Shown here piece by piece: positions 13,525 to 20,154 of a stretch of 20,154 nt of DNA; within the stretch, counting starts at the first letter, position 1, and each line of letters begins with the position of its first letter. The DNA is from an uncultured Sutterella sp. (GTDB lineage: Bacteria; Pseudomonadota; Gammaproteobacteria; Burkholderiales; Burkholderiaceae_F). A model generated the notes under the pieces. That model was given only the letters and a program-made list of their open reading frames with translations. It ran no database searches and was not told the DNA's origin. The stretch covers positions 1 through 20,154 of the forward strand of contig CAJKMT010000026.1 in the NCBI GenBank assembly GCA_905201055.1, given 5' to 3'. The position numbers and the translations under genes are program-made.

Positions 13525-14931
13525 ATGGCAAAAACGCTTTATCAGAAAATCGTTGATGCGCATACAGTCAAGGTTATCGACTCCAACACCGTTTTACTGT
13601 ATTGCGACATTCATTTTGCTAACGAATACACTTCCCCCCAAGCCTTCGCAGGGCTTGTTCAAAGAAAAATCAATGTATTGAGTCCGGACTCTCACCTTTG
13701 CGTGGTCGATCACATTATCCCGACTCACGATGAAACACCCCGCAGAATTTATGATGAGGCCTCCCTCATTCAGGCCCAAACCCTTGAAAACAACTGCAGC
13801 CGTTTCGGTATCAGTGCTTTTTACGGTCCCGACAGTCCCTGCCAAGGTATCGAGCACGTGGTGATGCAAGAGCAGGGACTTGTTCGTCCGGGCATGGTGG
13901 TGATCTGCGGCGACAGCCATACGACTACCCATGGAGCGCTCGGCGCTCTTGGTTTTGGCATCGGGACTTCTGAAATTGAACACATTCTTGCCACCCAAAC
14001 GCTTGTCTACCGCATGGCAGGCACCATGCGAATCACCATTAACGGGAAGCTTCATGGGGCGGCTACGGCCAAAGACCTCGTGCTTGCAGTCTTAAGAAAA
14101 ATTTCCGCGCGAGGCGCGCTCGGCCTGGTCGTGGAGTACACGGGTGAAGCTGTGAGCGCCCTTAGCATTGAAGAACGGATGACCCTTTGCAACCTCACGG
14201 TTGAAGCGGGTGCCCGAGGCGCAATTGTTGCCCCTGATGAAAAAGCGCTTCAATGGGTTATAGACCACGCCGGAAATCTCTCCGAAGAGGACCGTCTTTC
14301 GATGACCGAATATGCGCTTGCGCTTCGCAGCGATGAAGACGCGCGGTTTGACAAGGAAGTTTCTCTTAATGCCGATACTGTCAAACCCATGGTGACTTGG
14401 GGCACGAGCCCTGATCAGGCCATTGCCTTTGATGAAAAGATTCCGTCGCCCGACTCCTTTGCGGATCCTATCGCCCGAGAAGCCGCCGAACGTGCTTTGC
14501 ACTATCAGCATTTGAAAGCCGGAGCTGACATTCTCAAAACACCGATTCAGCACGTTTTCATCGGTTCCTGCACCAATTCCAGACTCTGTGACCTTGAAGC
14601 CGCAGCGCAGGTTCTCAAAGGGCGCCACGTCGCTCACGGCGTTCGAGCCCAAGTGGTCCCCGGCTCTATGAGAATCAGAAAAGAAGCTGAAGAAATGGGG
14701 TTGGACCGCATTTTTAAAGATGCCGGCTTTGAATGGCGCAAGAGCGGCTGTTCGCTCTGCCTTGCCATGAACGACGACATTCTGGATGAAGGTGTTCGCT
14801 GCGCCTCCACCACCAACCGTAATTTTGAGGGCCGCCAGGGTCGCGGCAGCCATACGCACTTGGTGAGCCCGGAAACCGCGGCAGCCAGCGCCGTGATGGG
14901 TTATCTCTGTCCGAAAACTGAATTGGAGTAG
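13525..14931 (+). CDS. leuC: 3-isopropylmalate dehydratase large subunit LeuC
   Basis: Large subunit of isopropylmalate isomerase in leucine synthesis, converting 2- to 3-isopropylmalate; cytosolic, with a [4Fe-4S] cluster. The cluster ligands are Cys349 (FIGSCTNSR), Cys409 and Cys412 (KSGCSLCLAMN). Aconitase-family blocks are CGDSHTTTHGALGALGFGIG (128-147) and GRQGRGSHTHLVSPE (436-450). Length of 468 aa matches E. coli LeuC (466). AAGGAG (13514-13519) lies 5 bases before the ATG. leuD follows 5 bases after the stop, so the two subunits are co-translated. leuA and leuB are not in this window. Related aconitase-type isomerases (homoaconitase, citramalate isomerase) look similar, but adjacency to a LeuD-type small subunit of this length favours LeuCD. 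Confidence 0.95.
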   Translation: MAKTLYQKIVDAHTVKVIDSNTVLLYCDIHFANEYTSPQAFAGLVQRKINVLSPDSHLCVVDHIIPTHDETPRRIYDEASLIQAQTLENNCSRFGISAFYGPDSPCQGIEHVVMQEQGLVRPGMVVICGDSHTTTHGALGALGFGIGTSEIEHILATQTLVYRMAGTMRITINGKLHGAATAKDLVLAVLRKISARGALGLVVEYTGEAVSALSIEERMTLCNLTVEAGARGAIVAPDEKALQWVIDHAGNLSEEDRLSMTEYALALRSDEDARFDKEVSLNADTVKPMVTWGTSPDQAIAFDEKIPSPDSFADPIAREAAERALHYQHLKAGADILKTPIQHVFIGSCTNSRLCDLEAAAQVLKGRHVAHGVRAQVVPGSMRIRKEAEEMGLDRIFKDAGFEWRKSGCSLCLAMNDDILDEGVRCASTTNRNFEGRQGRGSHTHLVSPETAAASAVMGYLCPKTELE

Positions 14932-14936
14932 TTATT

Positions 14937-15578
14937 ATGGAAAAACTGATCACTTTAACGGCCATCGCCGCTCCAATCAATGTCGACAACATGGACACCG
15001 ATCAATTGATGCCCAAGCAGTTTTTGCGCGGCATTGATAAGTCCGGACTTGCCAAAGGGCTTCTCTATAACCATCGGCATTTGGGCGACGGCTCAATTAA
15101 TCCTGACTTTGTGCTCAATAAACCGGGATTTGAAGACACAAAAATCATTGTGGCCGGTCCCAATTTCGGCTGCGGCTCAAGCCGCGAGCATGCCGTTTGG
15201 GGCTTGATGCAGTACGGCATTCGTGTCGTCATCGCAGCAGGATTCGGGGAAATCTTCTACTCCAACTGCTTCAATAACGGTTTGTTGGCTGCGAAGGTAT
15301 CTGCGGAGACTTCTGAAGCAATTTTTGCCTGTCTTTCTGACACCGAACCCAAGGAGCTCACCGTTGGTGTCCGTAATCGTGAAATCCGTATAAAAGACGG
15401 CTCTCATGTATGGCATTTTGATTTAGCCGATCGTCATCAAACCATGCTGCTTGAAGGGCTTGACATGCTTGAAGCAACGATGAAGGACTTGAGTCTCATT
15501 GAACAATTTAAAGAAGAACACGAAAAAGCCTTCCCCTGGATGAGCGGTTTAGCCGGCCGATTTGCCAAAAATCTTTAA
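14937..15578 (+). CDS. leuD: 3-isopropylmalate dehydratase small subunit LeuD
   Basis: Small subunit carrying the swivelling domain that completes the LeuC active site. Seen are NMDTDQLMPKQFLRG (18-32), the GPNFGCGSSREHAVWGL block (74-90) with the substrate-binding Ser-Ser-Arg-Glu-His, and EIFYSNCFNNGLL. Length of 213 aa is slightly above E. coli LeuD (201). The ribosome-binding GGAG lies inside the last codons of leuC. A 39-base imperfect hairpin follows from 15610. Confidence 0.95.
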   Translation: MEKLITLTAIAAPINVDNMDTDQLMPKQFLRGIDKSGLAKGLLYNHRHLGDGSINPDFVLNKPGFEDTKIIVAGPNFGCGSSREHAVWGLMQYGIRVVIAAGFGEIFYSNCFNNGLLAAKVSAETSEAIFACLSDTEPKELTVGVRNREIRIKDGSHVWHFDLADRHQTMLLEGLDMLEATMKDLSLIEQFKEEHEKAFPWMSGLAGRFAKNL

Positions 15579-15609
15579 GTTCTTCGACAAAACTTGCACA
15601 AATATCCCG

Positions 15610-15648
15610 CCGTGCACGACCTTTTGCTTAACTGAAAGGTTGTCACGG
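15610..15648 (+). terminator. Long hairpin after leuD, possible terminator overlapping the next promoter
   Basis: Bases 15610-15624 pair with 15635-15648 through 14 base pairs (one G-T) with a single bulged C at 15615 and a 10-base loop. It is followed only by a broken pyrimidine run (CCTTCTTTCT), so termination may be partial. Its 3' arm contains the -35 hexamer of the promoter for the symporter gene. Confidence 0.5.
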
Positions 15649-15667
15649 CCTTCTTTCTAAGTACAAT
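15640..15667 (+). promoter_or_regulatory. Sigma70 promoter for the symporter-dus operon
   Basis: TTGTCA (15640-15645, 5 of 6 matches) with a 16-bp spacer and TACAAT (15662-15667, 5 of 6) make the best consensus promoter in the window. Transcription would start near 15674, giving a leader of about 120 bases before the symporter start at 15794. I looked for a glycine riboswitch, common before such symporters, and saw no recognisable one. Confidence 0.65.
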
Positions 15668-15793
15668 CAAGTAAATCAGATCTGCTATCTCGCGCATTTC
15701 CTTCAGAAAATTCTCGTTTTGCCCGATTCTGCTTTCTGTGATGCAACAACCCACGCGGTAATCCCCGATTGCCTGAAGATAAGGATAATAACA

Positions 15794-17161
15794 ATGGAAT
15801 TTCTCAATCATTATTTCGGTGAAATCAACAGCGTTCTGTGGGGCGTATTTGTTTTGATTCCTCTTTTGTGCGGTACCGGTATTTTTTACACCGTCAAGCT
15901 GCGTTTTGTGCAGATTCGTCTTTTTCCGCTCGCATTGCGATTTCTTTTTAATAACGCAACGCTGTTCGGCAAGCGTGCGGACAAATCCGGCATGAGTTCA
16001 TTTCAGGCCTTGGCAACGGCTGTCGCCGCTCAAGTCGGCACGGGTAACGTGGCAGGCGCCGCAACCGCTATTGTCGCAGGCGGCCCCGGTGCCCTTTTTT
16101 GGCTCTGGGTTGCAGCCTTTTTCGGCATGGCCACCATCTTTGCAGAAGCCGTGTTGGCTCAGATCTACAAAGTAACCGGCGAAGACGACCGCGTGGTAGG
16201 CGGCCCGGCTTTTTATATTTCTCTGGGTTTAGGTCCCAAATTCAAACCCATGGCGATTTTCTTTTCGGCCGTCGCCATCATCACGATGGGCTGCATGGGC
16301 AGTCTTGTACAGTCCAACACTGTCTCTCAAGCCTTAAACCATGCCTTTGATGTGCCTCTCATTGTCTCAGGGATCGGCGTGGCAATTCTCTCGGGTCTCG
16401 TGATGTTCGGCGGCATGGGGCGCTTGGCAAGCGTCACTGAAAAACTGGTGCCCTTCATGGCAGGCCTTTATCTGATCGGCGGCTCCTACGTGCTTGCCTG
16501 TCACTATGATCAGATTCTGCCTGCTTTCGATCTGATCTTTACCGCTGCTTTTAATCCCGAAGCGGTGGGCGGCGGCGCTTTAGGCATAACTGTGGCCAAG
16601 GCAATGCAGTTCGGTGTTGCCCGCGGGCTTTTCTCTAATGAAGCCGGTATGGGTACGACGCCTCACGCTCACGCCGTGGCCAAAGTTGAACACCCCGCAG
16701 AACAGGGGCTCGTGGCCATTTTCGGTGTTTTCACCACCGTTTTGATTGTGACCTTTACCGTGCTTGTGATCCTTGTGACGGGAGTCATGGATTTTGATAC
16801 CACCGGCATTGCTTTGACTCAAAAAGCCTACTCTGTGGGTTTAGGCGATGCGGGCGTTGGCTTTGTGGCCATTTGTCTTTTCTTTTTTGCTTATTCCACC
16901 ATCATCGGCTGGTACTTTTTCAGCGAACAAAACGTCCGCTATCTTTTCCACGGACGCGGTATTTTTGTTTATCGAGTCATCGTCTGCATCTTCCTGGTTC
17001 TTGGCGCTGTTACGCACGTCAACCTCGTGTGGACACTTTCGGACTTCTTTAACGGTATCATGGTGATCCCGAACGTGATCGCCTTGGTGCTGCTGCACAA
17101 AGTGGTCGGTCATTCGCTTAAAGACTTTGAACAAAAATTAAAGAAAGCCAATATTCAATGA
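15794..17161 (+). CDS. AGCS-family amino-acid:cation symporter (alanine/glycine type)
   Basis: Inner-membrane symporter importing alanine or glycine with Na+ (or H+). The family signature is clear: GGPGALFWLWVAAFFG (96-111), with VGTGNVAGA just before it, and GLFSNEAGMGTTPHAHA later. About ten to eleven hydrophobic segments are present. The open frame reaches back to 15719, but those 25 residues are polar, unlike the family start. AAGGA (15781-15785) lies 8 bases before the ATG at 15794, so I chose that start (455 aa, normal length). Its stop codon overlaps the start of the dus gene (ATGA), so the two are co-translated. Alanine versus glycine cannot be decided. Confidence 0.93.
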   Translation: MEFLNHYFGEINSVLWGVFVLIPLLCGTGIFYTVKLRFVQIRLFPLALRFLFNNATLFGKRADKSGMSSFQALATAVAAQVGTGNVAGAATAIVAGGPGALFWLWVAAFFGMATIFAEAVLAQIYKVTGEDDRVVGGPAFYISLGLGPKFKPMAIFFSAVAIITMGCMGSLVQSNTVSQALNHAFDVPLIVSGIGVAILSGLVMFGGMGRLASVTEKLVPFMAGLYLIGGSYVLACHYDQILPAFDLIFTAAFNPEAVGGGALGITVAKAMQFGVARGLFSNEAGMGTTPHAHAVAKVEHPAEQGLVAIFGVFTTVLIVTFTVLVILVTGVMDFDTTGIALTQKAYSVGLGDAGVGFVAICLFFFAYSTIIGWYFFSEQNVRYLFHGRGIFVYRVIVCIFLVLGAVTHVNLVWTLSDFFNGIMVIPNVIALVLLHKVVGHSLKDFEQKLKKANIQ

Positions 17162-18144
17162 TTTCGACTCCTTTGGTTGTCGCGCCGATGGAAGGCCTAA
17201 CGGGCTTTGCCTTTCGGCGAGTGCACGCTCATTTTTTCGGCGCAGCCGACGCTTATTACCTCCCGTTCATTACGCCGACGGTACTGCCCCGCTTTACCGA
17301 CAGACAGATGCGCGAGCTCGCCCCGGATGCAAATCTCGGTATTAAAGCGATCCCTCAGCTTCTGACACGCAGGGCTGAAGATTTTATTTGGGCTGCCAAC
17401 GCCTTGGCCGACCTTGGCTATGACGAGGTTAATCTCAATCTCGGTTGCCCCGCGGGCACGGTTGTAGCCAAAGGCAAGGGGTCCGGTTTTCTGCGAGAGC
17501 CTGCTGAACTGCAGCACTTTTTAGACAAAATTTTTGCCGCTGACCTGCCGATTGCCATTTCTGTTAAAACCCGCATCGGTTGGGCTTCTGAAGAAGAATT
17601 TGATCTTCTGGCTGATGTCTACAACCACTATCCTCAAATGAAGTCACTGACCATTCACCCGAGATTAAGAAGTGATTTCTACAAGGGTGACGTGAGGGAA
17701 GATATATTCAAGTCCTATTTTCCCATGCTGAAAATGCCCGTCGGCTATAACGGCGACGTGGTAACCGTAGAGGATCTTTCCCGAGTTCAGGATCAATATC
17801 AGCCTTTGGCTCACATTATGGTCGGCCGAGCCCTCATGGCCGATCCGGCTCTCTTTAGGAAAGCCAAAGGCGGAAAAGCCGCGACACTGTCAGAAATTCA
17901 GGCGTATTCCGATGCACTTTTGGAAAGTTACCGTGTGGCTTTTGATAACCTCAAAAACGCACTGATGCGCATGAAGGAATATTGGTTTTTCCAACACAAT
18001 CTTTTTGAAGGCGCTGAAAAAGCGGTCAAAGCCATCTATAAAGCAAAGGATCTGTCTCAATACACCGAGGCAACACGCTTTATTTATGAAAATTGTCAAT
18101 TAAAGTCAGAAGCCGCCTTCGGCTGGGAAAAGCCTCTGAATTAA
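17158..18144 (+). CDS. tRNA-dihydrouridine synthase family protein
   Basis: Flavoenzyme reducing specific uridines in the tRNA D-loop to dihydrouridine with NADPH. The N-terminal TIM barrel starts APMEGLTGFAFR (9-20). The catalytic Cys97 sits in NLNLGCPAG (93-100). Lys137 (SVKTRIG) and His167 (IHPRLR) are the usual FMN and substrate contacts, followed by YNGD (197-200) and MVGRALMADP (221-230). The C-terminal helical domain binds tRNA. Length of 328 aa is normal. It departs from standard DusA, DusB and DusC patterns, so I give no gene symbol; the uridine position modified is unknown. The ATG overlaps the symporter's stop (17158-17161). Confidence 0.91.
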   Translation: MISTPLVVAPMEGLTGFAFRRVHAHFFGAADAYYLPFITPTVLPRFTDRQMRELAPDANLGIKAIPQLLTRRAEDFIWAANALADLGYDEVNLNLGCPAGTVVAKGKGSGFLREPAELQHFLDKIFAADLPIAISVKTRIGWASEEEFDLLADVYNHYPQMKSLTIHPRLRSDFYKGDVREDIFKSYFPMLKMPVGYNGDVVTVEDLSRVQDQYQPLAHIMVGRALMADPALFRKAKGGKAATLSEIQAYSDALLESYRVAFDNLKNALMRMKEYWFFQHNLFEGAEKAVKAIYKAKDLSQYTEATRFIYENCQLKSEAAFGWEKPLN

Positions 18145-18165
18145 AAGAGGCAGGGACAGACACAA

Positions 18166-18195
18166 TTCGCACAAAATCACTCTTTGCTTTAAAAT
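18166..18195 (+). promoter_or_regulatory. Candidate promoter of the tRNA gene
   Basis: TTCGCA (18166-18171, 4 of 6) with an 18-bp spacer and TAAAAT (18190-18195, 5 of 6). A start near 18202 would lie about 18 bases before the mature tRNA 5' end. Confidence 0.5.
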
Positions 18196-18219
18196 CAGCA
18201 ATTCCTTCGACGTGAAGGC

Positions 18220-18296
<77 letters not shown>

Positions 18297-18366
18297 TCTT
18301 TTCCAAGCTTTCCTATTGTTTTCTTTTCGGAAACCTTCAGAAACATTTTTTCAGCGGTCATTACCC

Positions 18367-18372
18367 TATAAT
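18367..18372 (+). promoter_or_regulatory. Consensus -10 box before the exported unknown gene
   Basis: A perfect TATAAT lies 37 bases before the chosen start at 18410. No good -35 is found at 16-18 bases upstream (T-rich CATTTT region), so the promoter may need an activator or be weak. Confidence 0.4.
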
Positions 18373-18409
18373 CAAGTCGTTCTTGATTGACTCTTTTCGG
18401 GTTTTTTCC

Positions 18410-19426
18410 ATGCCTACACTCTTTAAAATCGGCGCCTGCGCGGTTTTGGGACTCTCTTTAACCGGTGCGGTCTGCGCTGCGTCGCTTCCCGGTGATCCTC
18501 AAGCCCTGCCTCACATCAGCACTTTAAGCGCTTTTCAAACAGGGGTTTATCACTTCTACGACAAAAACAACAGTCTTTATAAGCTCGGTAAAAAATCCGG
18601 ACAAAACTATCGATTAATCACCGAATACTCCAAGGGAGCGCCTAAGTATTTCTCTTACGGCACAACCCGTGACTGGACAGTCAGAAACGGAGCACTGCAG
18701 CGACCGGCATCCCCCAATACGGCAAGAGCCGTAAAAGGCAATAAGATCAATCTCACCCGCCAAGGCAATGCCAGCGGTCTTGCCGTTGAATTAAAGGCCT
18801 ACGATGTCTCGGATAAGCCCATTGCCTCTTACCTGAAACTGCAAAACGGCAGCTCAACCGCCTTGTCTGAAAAGGTCTCTTCGTGGACGAAGTTTGCCCC
18901 CGGCTCCATCGCCTACGTACCTGAAATCACAAGCCTTCGCACTGAACTCATTGTCCCTGAAACCAATATCTTTACAGGGCAAAAGACTGTGGAAGGCTTT
19001 GTAAAGGCTTTCTCAGGAAAGATTCCCAACTGCCTGCGCTACGAAAAGCGCTCAGGCTCTCAGCCCTACGCCATCCGCTTTACCAACCGCAAGGGCAATA
19101 CCGGCAACATCGAAATTTATCGTGCCAAACGCGGCAAGGTATTTTGTGAGGTTGACGGACCGAAGTACGCCAACGGCTCTTATAAGATTCAAACCATCAA
19201 CGGCACCAAGGTGCTCGCGCTTCAGTTCCCTCAAAGCATTGACCGCCGCGATATCGGCATTCACTCGAGTGAAAGCGGTGCTTTGGAATTGGCCTTCATC
19301 GAAGTGAAAAAACCTCATCCGCAAGTGCTTCCCGGCCGAATTCTGCACGCCAAGCACACCTTCACGGATAACCAATACCGATTCAATAAGACAGCCGCTC
19401 AAAGCATCCAGGAAGCTTTGCGCTAG
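18410..19426 (+). CDS. Exported protein of unknown function
   Basis: I do not recognise a family. From Met at 18410 the protein is 338 aa, with a signal peptide at about 1-23 (basic start, hydrophobic core, cut probably after VCA). The lipobox is not satisfied (Val before Cys22), so a soluble periplasmic or secreted protein is likelier than a lipoprotein. The mature part is basic and rich in Ser, Thr, Asn and Gly, with alternating strand-like patterns and no further membrane segment. Its only two cysteines, Cys208 and Cys246, could form one disulfide. The open frame runs back to 18263, but that part lies inside the tRNA gene and before the signal peptide, so it is rejected. No clear ribosome-binding site. 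It forms a single-gene unit with its own terminator. Confidence 0.75.
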   Translation: MPTLFKIGACAVLGLSLTGAVCAASLPGDPQALPHISTLSAFQTGVYHFYDKNNSLYKLGKKSGQNYRLITEYSKGAPKYFSYGTTRDWTVRNGALQRPASPNTARAVKGNKINLTRQGNASGLAVELKAYDVSDKPIASYLKLQNGSSTALSEKVSSWTKFAPGSIAYVPEITSLRTELIVPETNIFTGQKTVEGFVKAFSGKIPNCLRYEKRSGSQPYAIRFTNRKGNTGNIEIYRAKRGKVFCEVDGPKYANGSYKIQTINGTKVLALQFPQSIDRRDIGIHSSESGALELAFIEVKKPHPQVLPGRILHAKHTFTDNQYRFNKTAAQSIQEALR

Positions 19427-19432
19427 TTCATT

Positions 19433-19463
19433 TCGGGGTCCGTCAGCGGACCCCGATTTCTTT
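19433..19463 (+). terminator. Intrinsic terminator after the exported unknown gene
   Basis: A 10-bp perfect GC-rich hairpin: TCGGGGTCCG at 19433-19442, loop TCAG, CGGACCCCGA at 19447-19456, followed by TTTCTTT (19457-19463). It lies seven bases after the stop codon. Confidence 0.88.
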
Positions 19464-19487
19464 CCGAAAAAATATTCAAAGACCGTA

Positions 19488-19516
19488 TTGTTAGAATTTT
19501 TCCGCAGGACTAAACT
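19488..19516 (+). promoter_or_regulatory. Candidate promoter of the DMT transporter gene
   Basis: TTGTTA (19488-19493, 4 of 6) with a 17-bp spacer and TAAACT (19511-19516, 4 of 6), about 37 bases before the start codon. A perfect 6-3-6 inverted repeat (ATGAAA, GTA, TTTCAT; 19537-19551) lies between it and the start. Confidence 0.42.
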
Positions 19517-19552
19517 GAAATACATCGTAAACCCTAATGAAAGTATTTCATC

Positions 19553-20154
19553 ATGCAGTCTTTGTGGATGATTGTGGCGGCTGTGTTTTTTGCGCTTTAT
19601 GCCGTCTGCATTAAGTTTTCGAGTATTGAAGGAATCGGATCTTTTGAGGTCCTTTTCTATCGCTCGTTTTTCGGTCTGATTGTCTTTTATTCGGTGATGC
19701 GGTTCAAACACATTACCGTTCATACCGTTCACATGTCTGACCACATGATCCGCTCCTTCATGGGAGCCGGTGCCGTCATGGCAGGGGTTTACTCCATCGC
19801 GCACCTGAATGTCGGATTAGCCATGACGCTTAATTACACCTCGCCGCTTTTTATCGGGTGTTTTACCATTGGCATTTTGCTTTCACAGCACAAGGGCATT
19901 AACTGGAAGCTTCTCTCGACATTGCTTTTAGGGTTCGTAGGCGTCGTGGTGATGCTCTCGCCTACCATTACTCCTGACGAATATTTTGCAGCCACTGTCG
20001 GACTTTTATCGGGTTTCTGCACGGCCGTGGCAACGACTTACGTAAAACGCCTGGGCTTAATGAAAGAGCCTGAACTTCGCATCCTCTTTTACCTGGTTCT
20101 GATCGGCAGTCTCTGCGGACTGGCAGGCACAATGTTTAACGGCGGCTTTACCAT
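19553..20154 (+). CDS. DMT-superfamily (EamA domain) transporter, 3' end cut by the window
   Basis: The first 200 codons of an inner-membrane transporter, open to the last base of the window. The N-terminus MQSLWMIVAAVFFALYAVCI is the first membrane helix. FEVLFYRSFFGLIVF (31-45) follows, then a helix with AGVYSIAHLNVGLAMTLNYTSPLF (77-100), which carries the EamA-type pattern of small residues and an Asn-Tyr-Thr-Ser-Pro core. Further helices lie at about 100-110, 119-136, 145-163 and 178-193. About seven of the usual ten helices are in view. The family exports amino acids, purines or other metabolites; the substrate is unknown. Only a weak GAAAG precedes the ATG, and it lies within an inverted repeat. 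Confidence 0.85.
   Translation, partial: MQSLWMIVAAVFFALYAVCIKFSSIEGIGSFEVLFYRSFFGLIVFYSVMRFKHITVHTVHMSDHMIRSFMGAGAVMAGVYSIAHLNVGLAMTLNYTSPLFIGCFTIGILLSQHKGINWKLLSTLLLGFVGVVVMLSPTITPDEYFAATVGLLSGFCTAVATTYVKRLGLMKEPELRILFYLVLIGSLCGLAGTMFNGGFT

Noticed and set aside
14092..14859. 255-codon open frame antisense to leuC
   Set aside because: Mirror of a highly conserved enzyme gene; no recognisable protein features and no ribosome-binding or promoter context.
15719..15793. Longer AGCS symporter frame starting at 15719
   Set aside because: The 25 extra residues do not resemble the family and have no ribosome-binding site; AAGGA sits properly before 15794.
15674..15793. Glycine riboswitch before the AGCS symporter
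   Set aside because: No tandem glycine-aptamer core could be recognised in the leader.
18132..18151. Hairpin GCCTCT/AGAGGC at the end of the dus gene as a terminator
   Set aside because: Only six base pairs, it includes the stop codon in its loop, and no T-run follows.

Overview
The window looks like a chromosomal stretch of a Gram-negative, probably betaproteobacterial (Burkholderiales, perhaps a Sutterellaceae-type gut commensal) genome of mid GC content. This placement is an inference from protein flavour: Pho regulators, a PPK2-type polyphosphate kinase, and proteobacterial Pho boxes with sigma70-like promoters. It rests on no database match. Genes are densely packed with short spacers, many closed by intrinsic terminators. 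I see no insertion sequence, phage gene, CRISPR array or rRNA. No gene-free stretch exceeds 300 bases; the longest (12037-12323) holds the pstS Pho promoter and the start region of the next gene.

Left part (1-4357): a SulP-type anion transporter with its own terminator; a two-gene unit of an exported alpha/beta hydrolase plus a RidA/YjgF-family protein; and, convergent to it across a shared hairpin, a threonine-aldolase-like PLP enzyme.

Centre (4409-12147): a whole phosphate-starvation module in an unusual split layout. The plus strand carries pstB-phoU, then a terminator, phoB-phoR, another terminator, and a PPK2 polyphosphate kinase. Convergent to it, the minus strand carries pstS-pstC-pstA. 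The two outer ends, upstream of pstB and upstream of pstS, each carry four TCAT/TCAC-type half-sites spaced exactly 11 bp apart (two tandem Pho boxes), followed after exactly 10 bp by a -10-like hexamer. The ATPase and the permease/binding-protein halves of one transporter therefore appear to be fired in parallel by PhoB from two promoters about 7.6 kb apart. PstSCAB imports phosphate, PhoU couples transport to signalling, PhoR/PhoB sense and respond, and PPK2 links the locus to polyphosphate and nucleotide metabolism.

Right part (12324-20154): a C45/acyl-CoA:6-APA-acyltransferase-like Ntn hydrolase; leuC-leuD (isopropylmalate isomerase); an AGCS amino-acid:cation symporter whose stop overlaps the start of a tRNA-dihydrouridine synthase; a CAT-anticodon tRNA; an exported protein of unknown function; and the first 200 codons of a DMT/EamA-family transporter running off the end.

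Three start sites were moved downstream from the longest open frame: pstS to 12036, the AGCS symporter to 15794, and the exported unknown protein to 18410. The reasons were signal peptides, ribosome-binding sites, and overlap of the longer frames with a Pho box or a tRNA.
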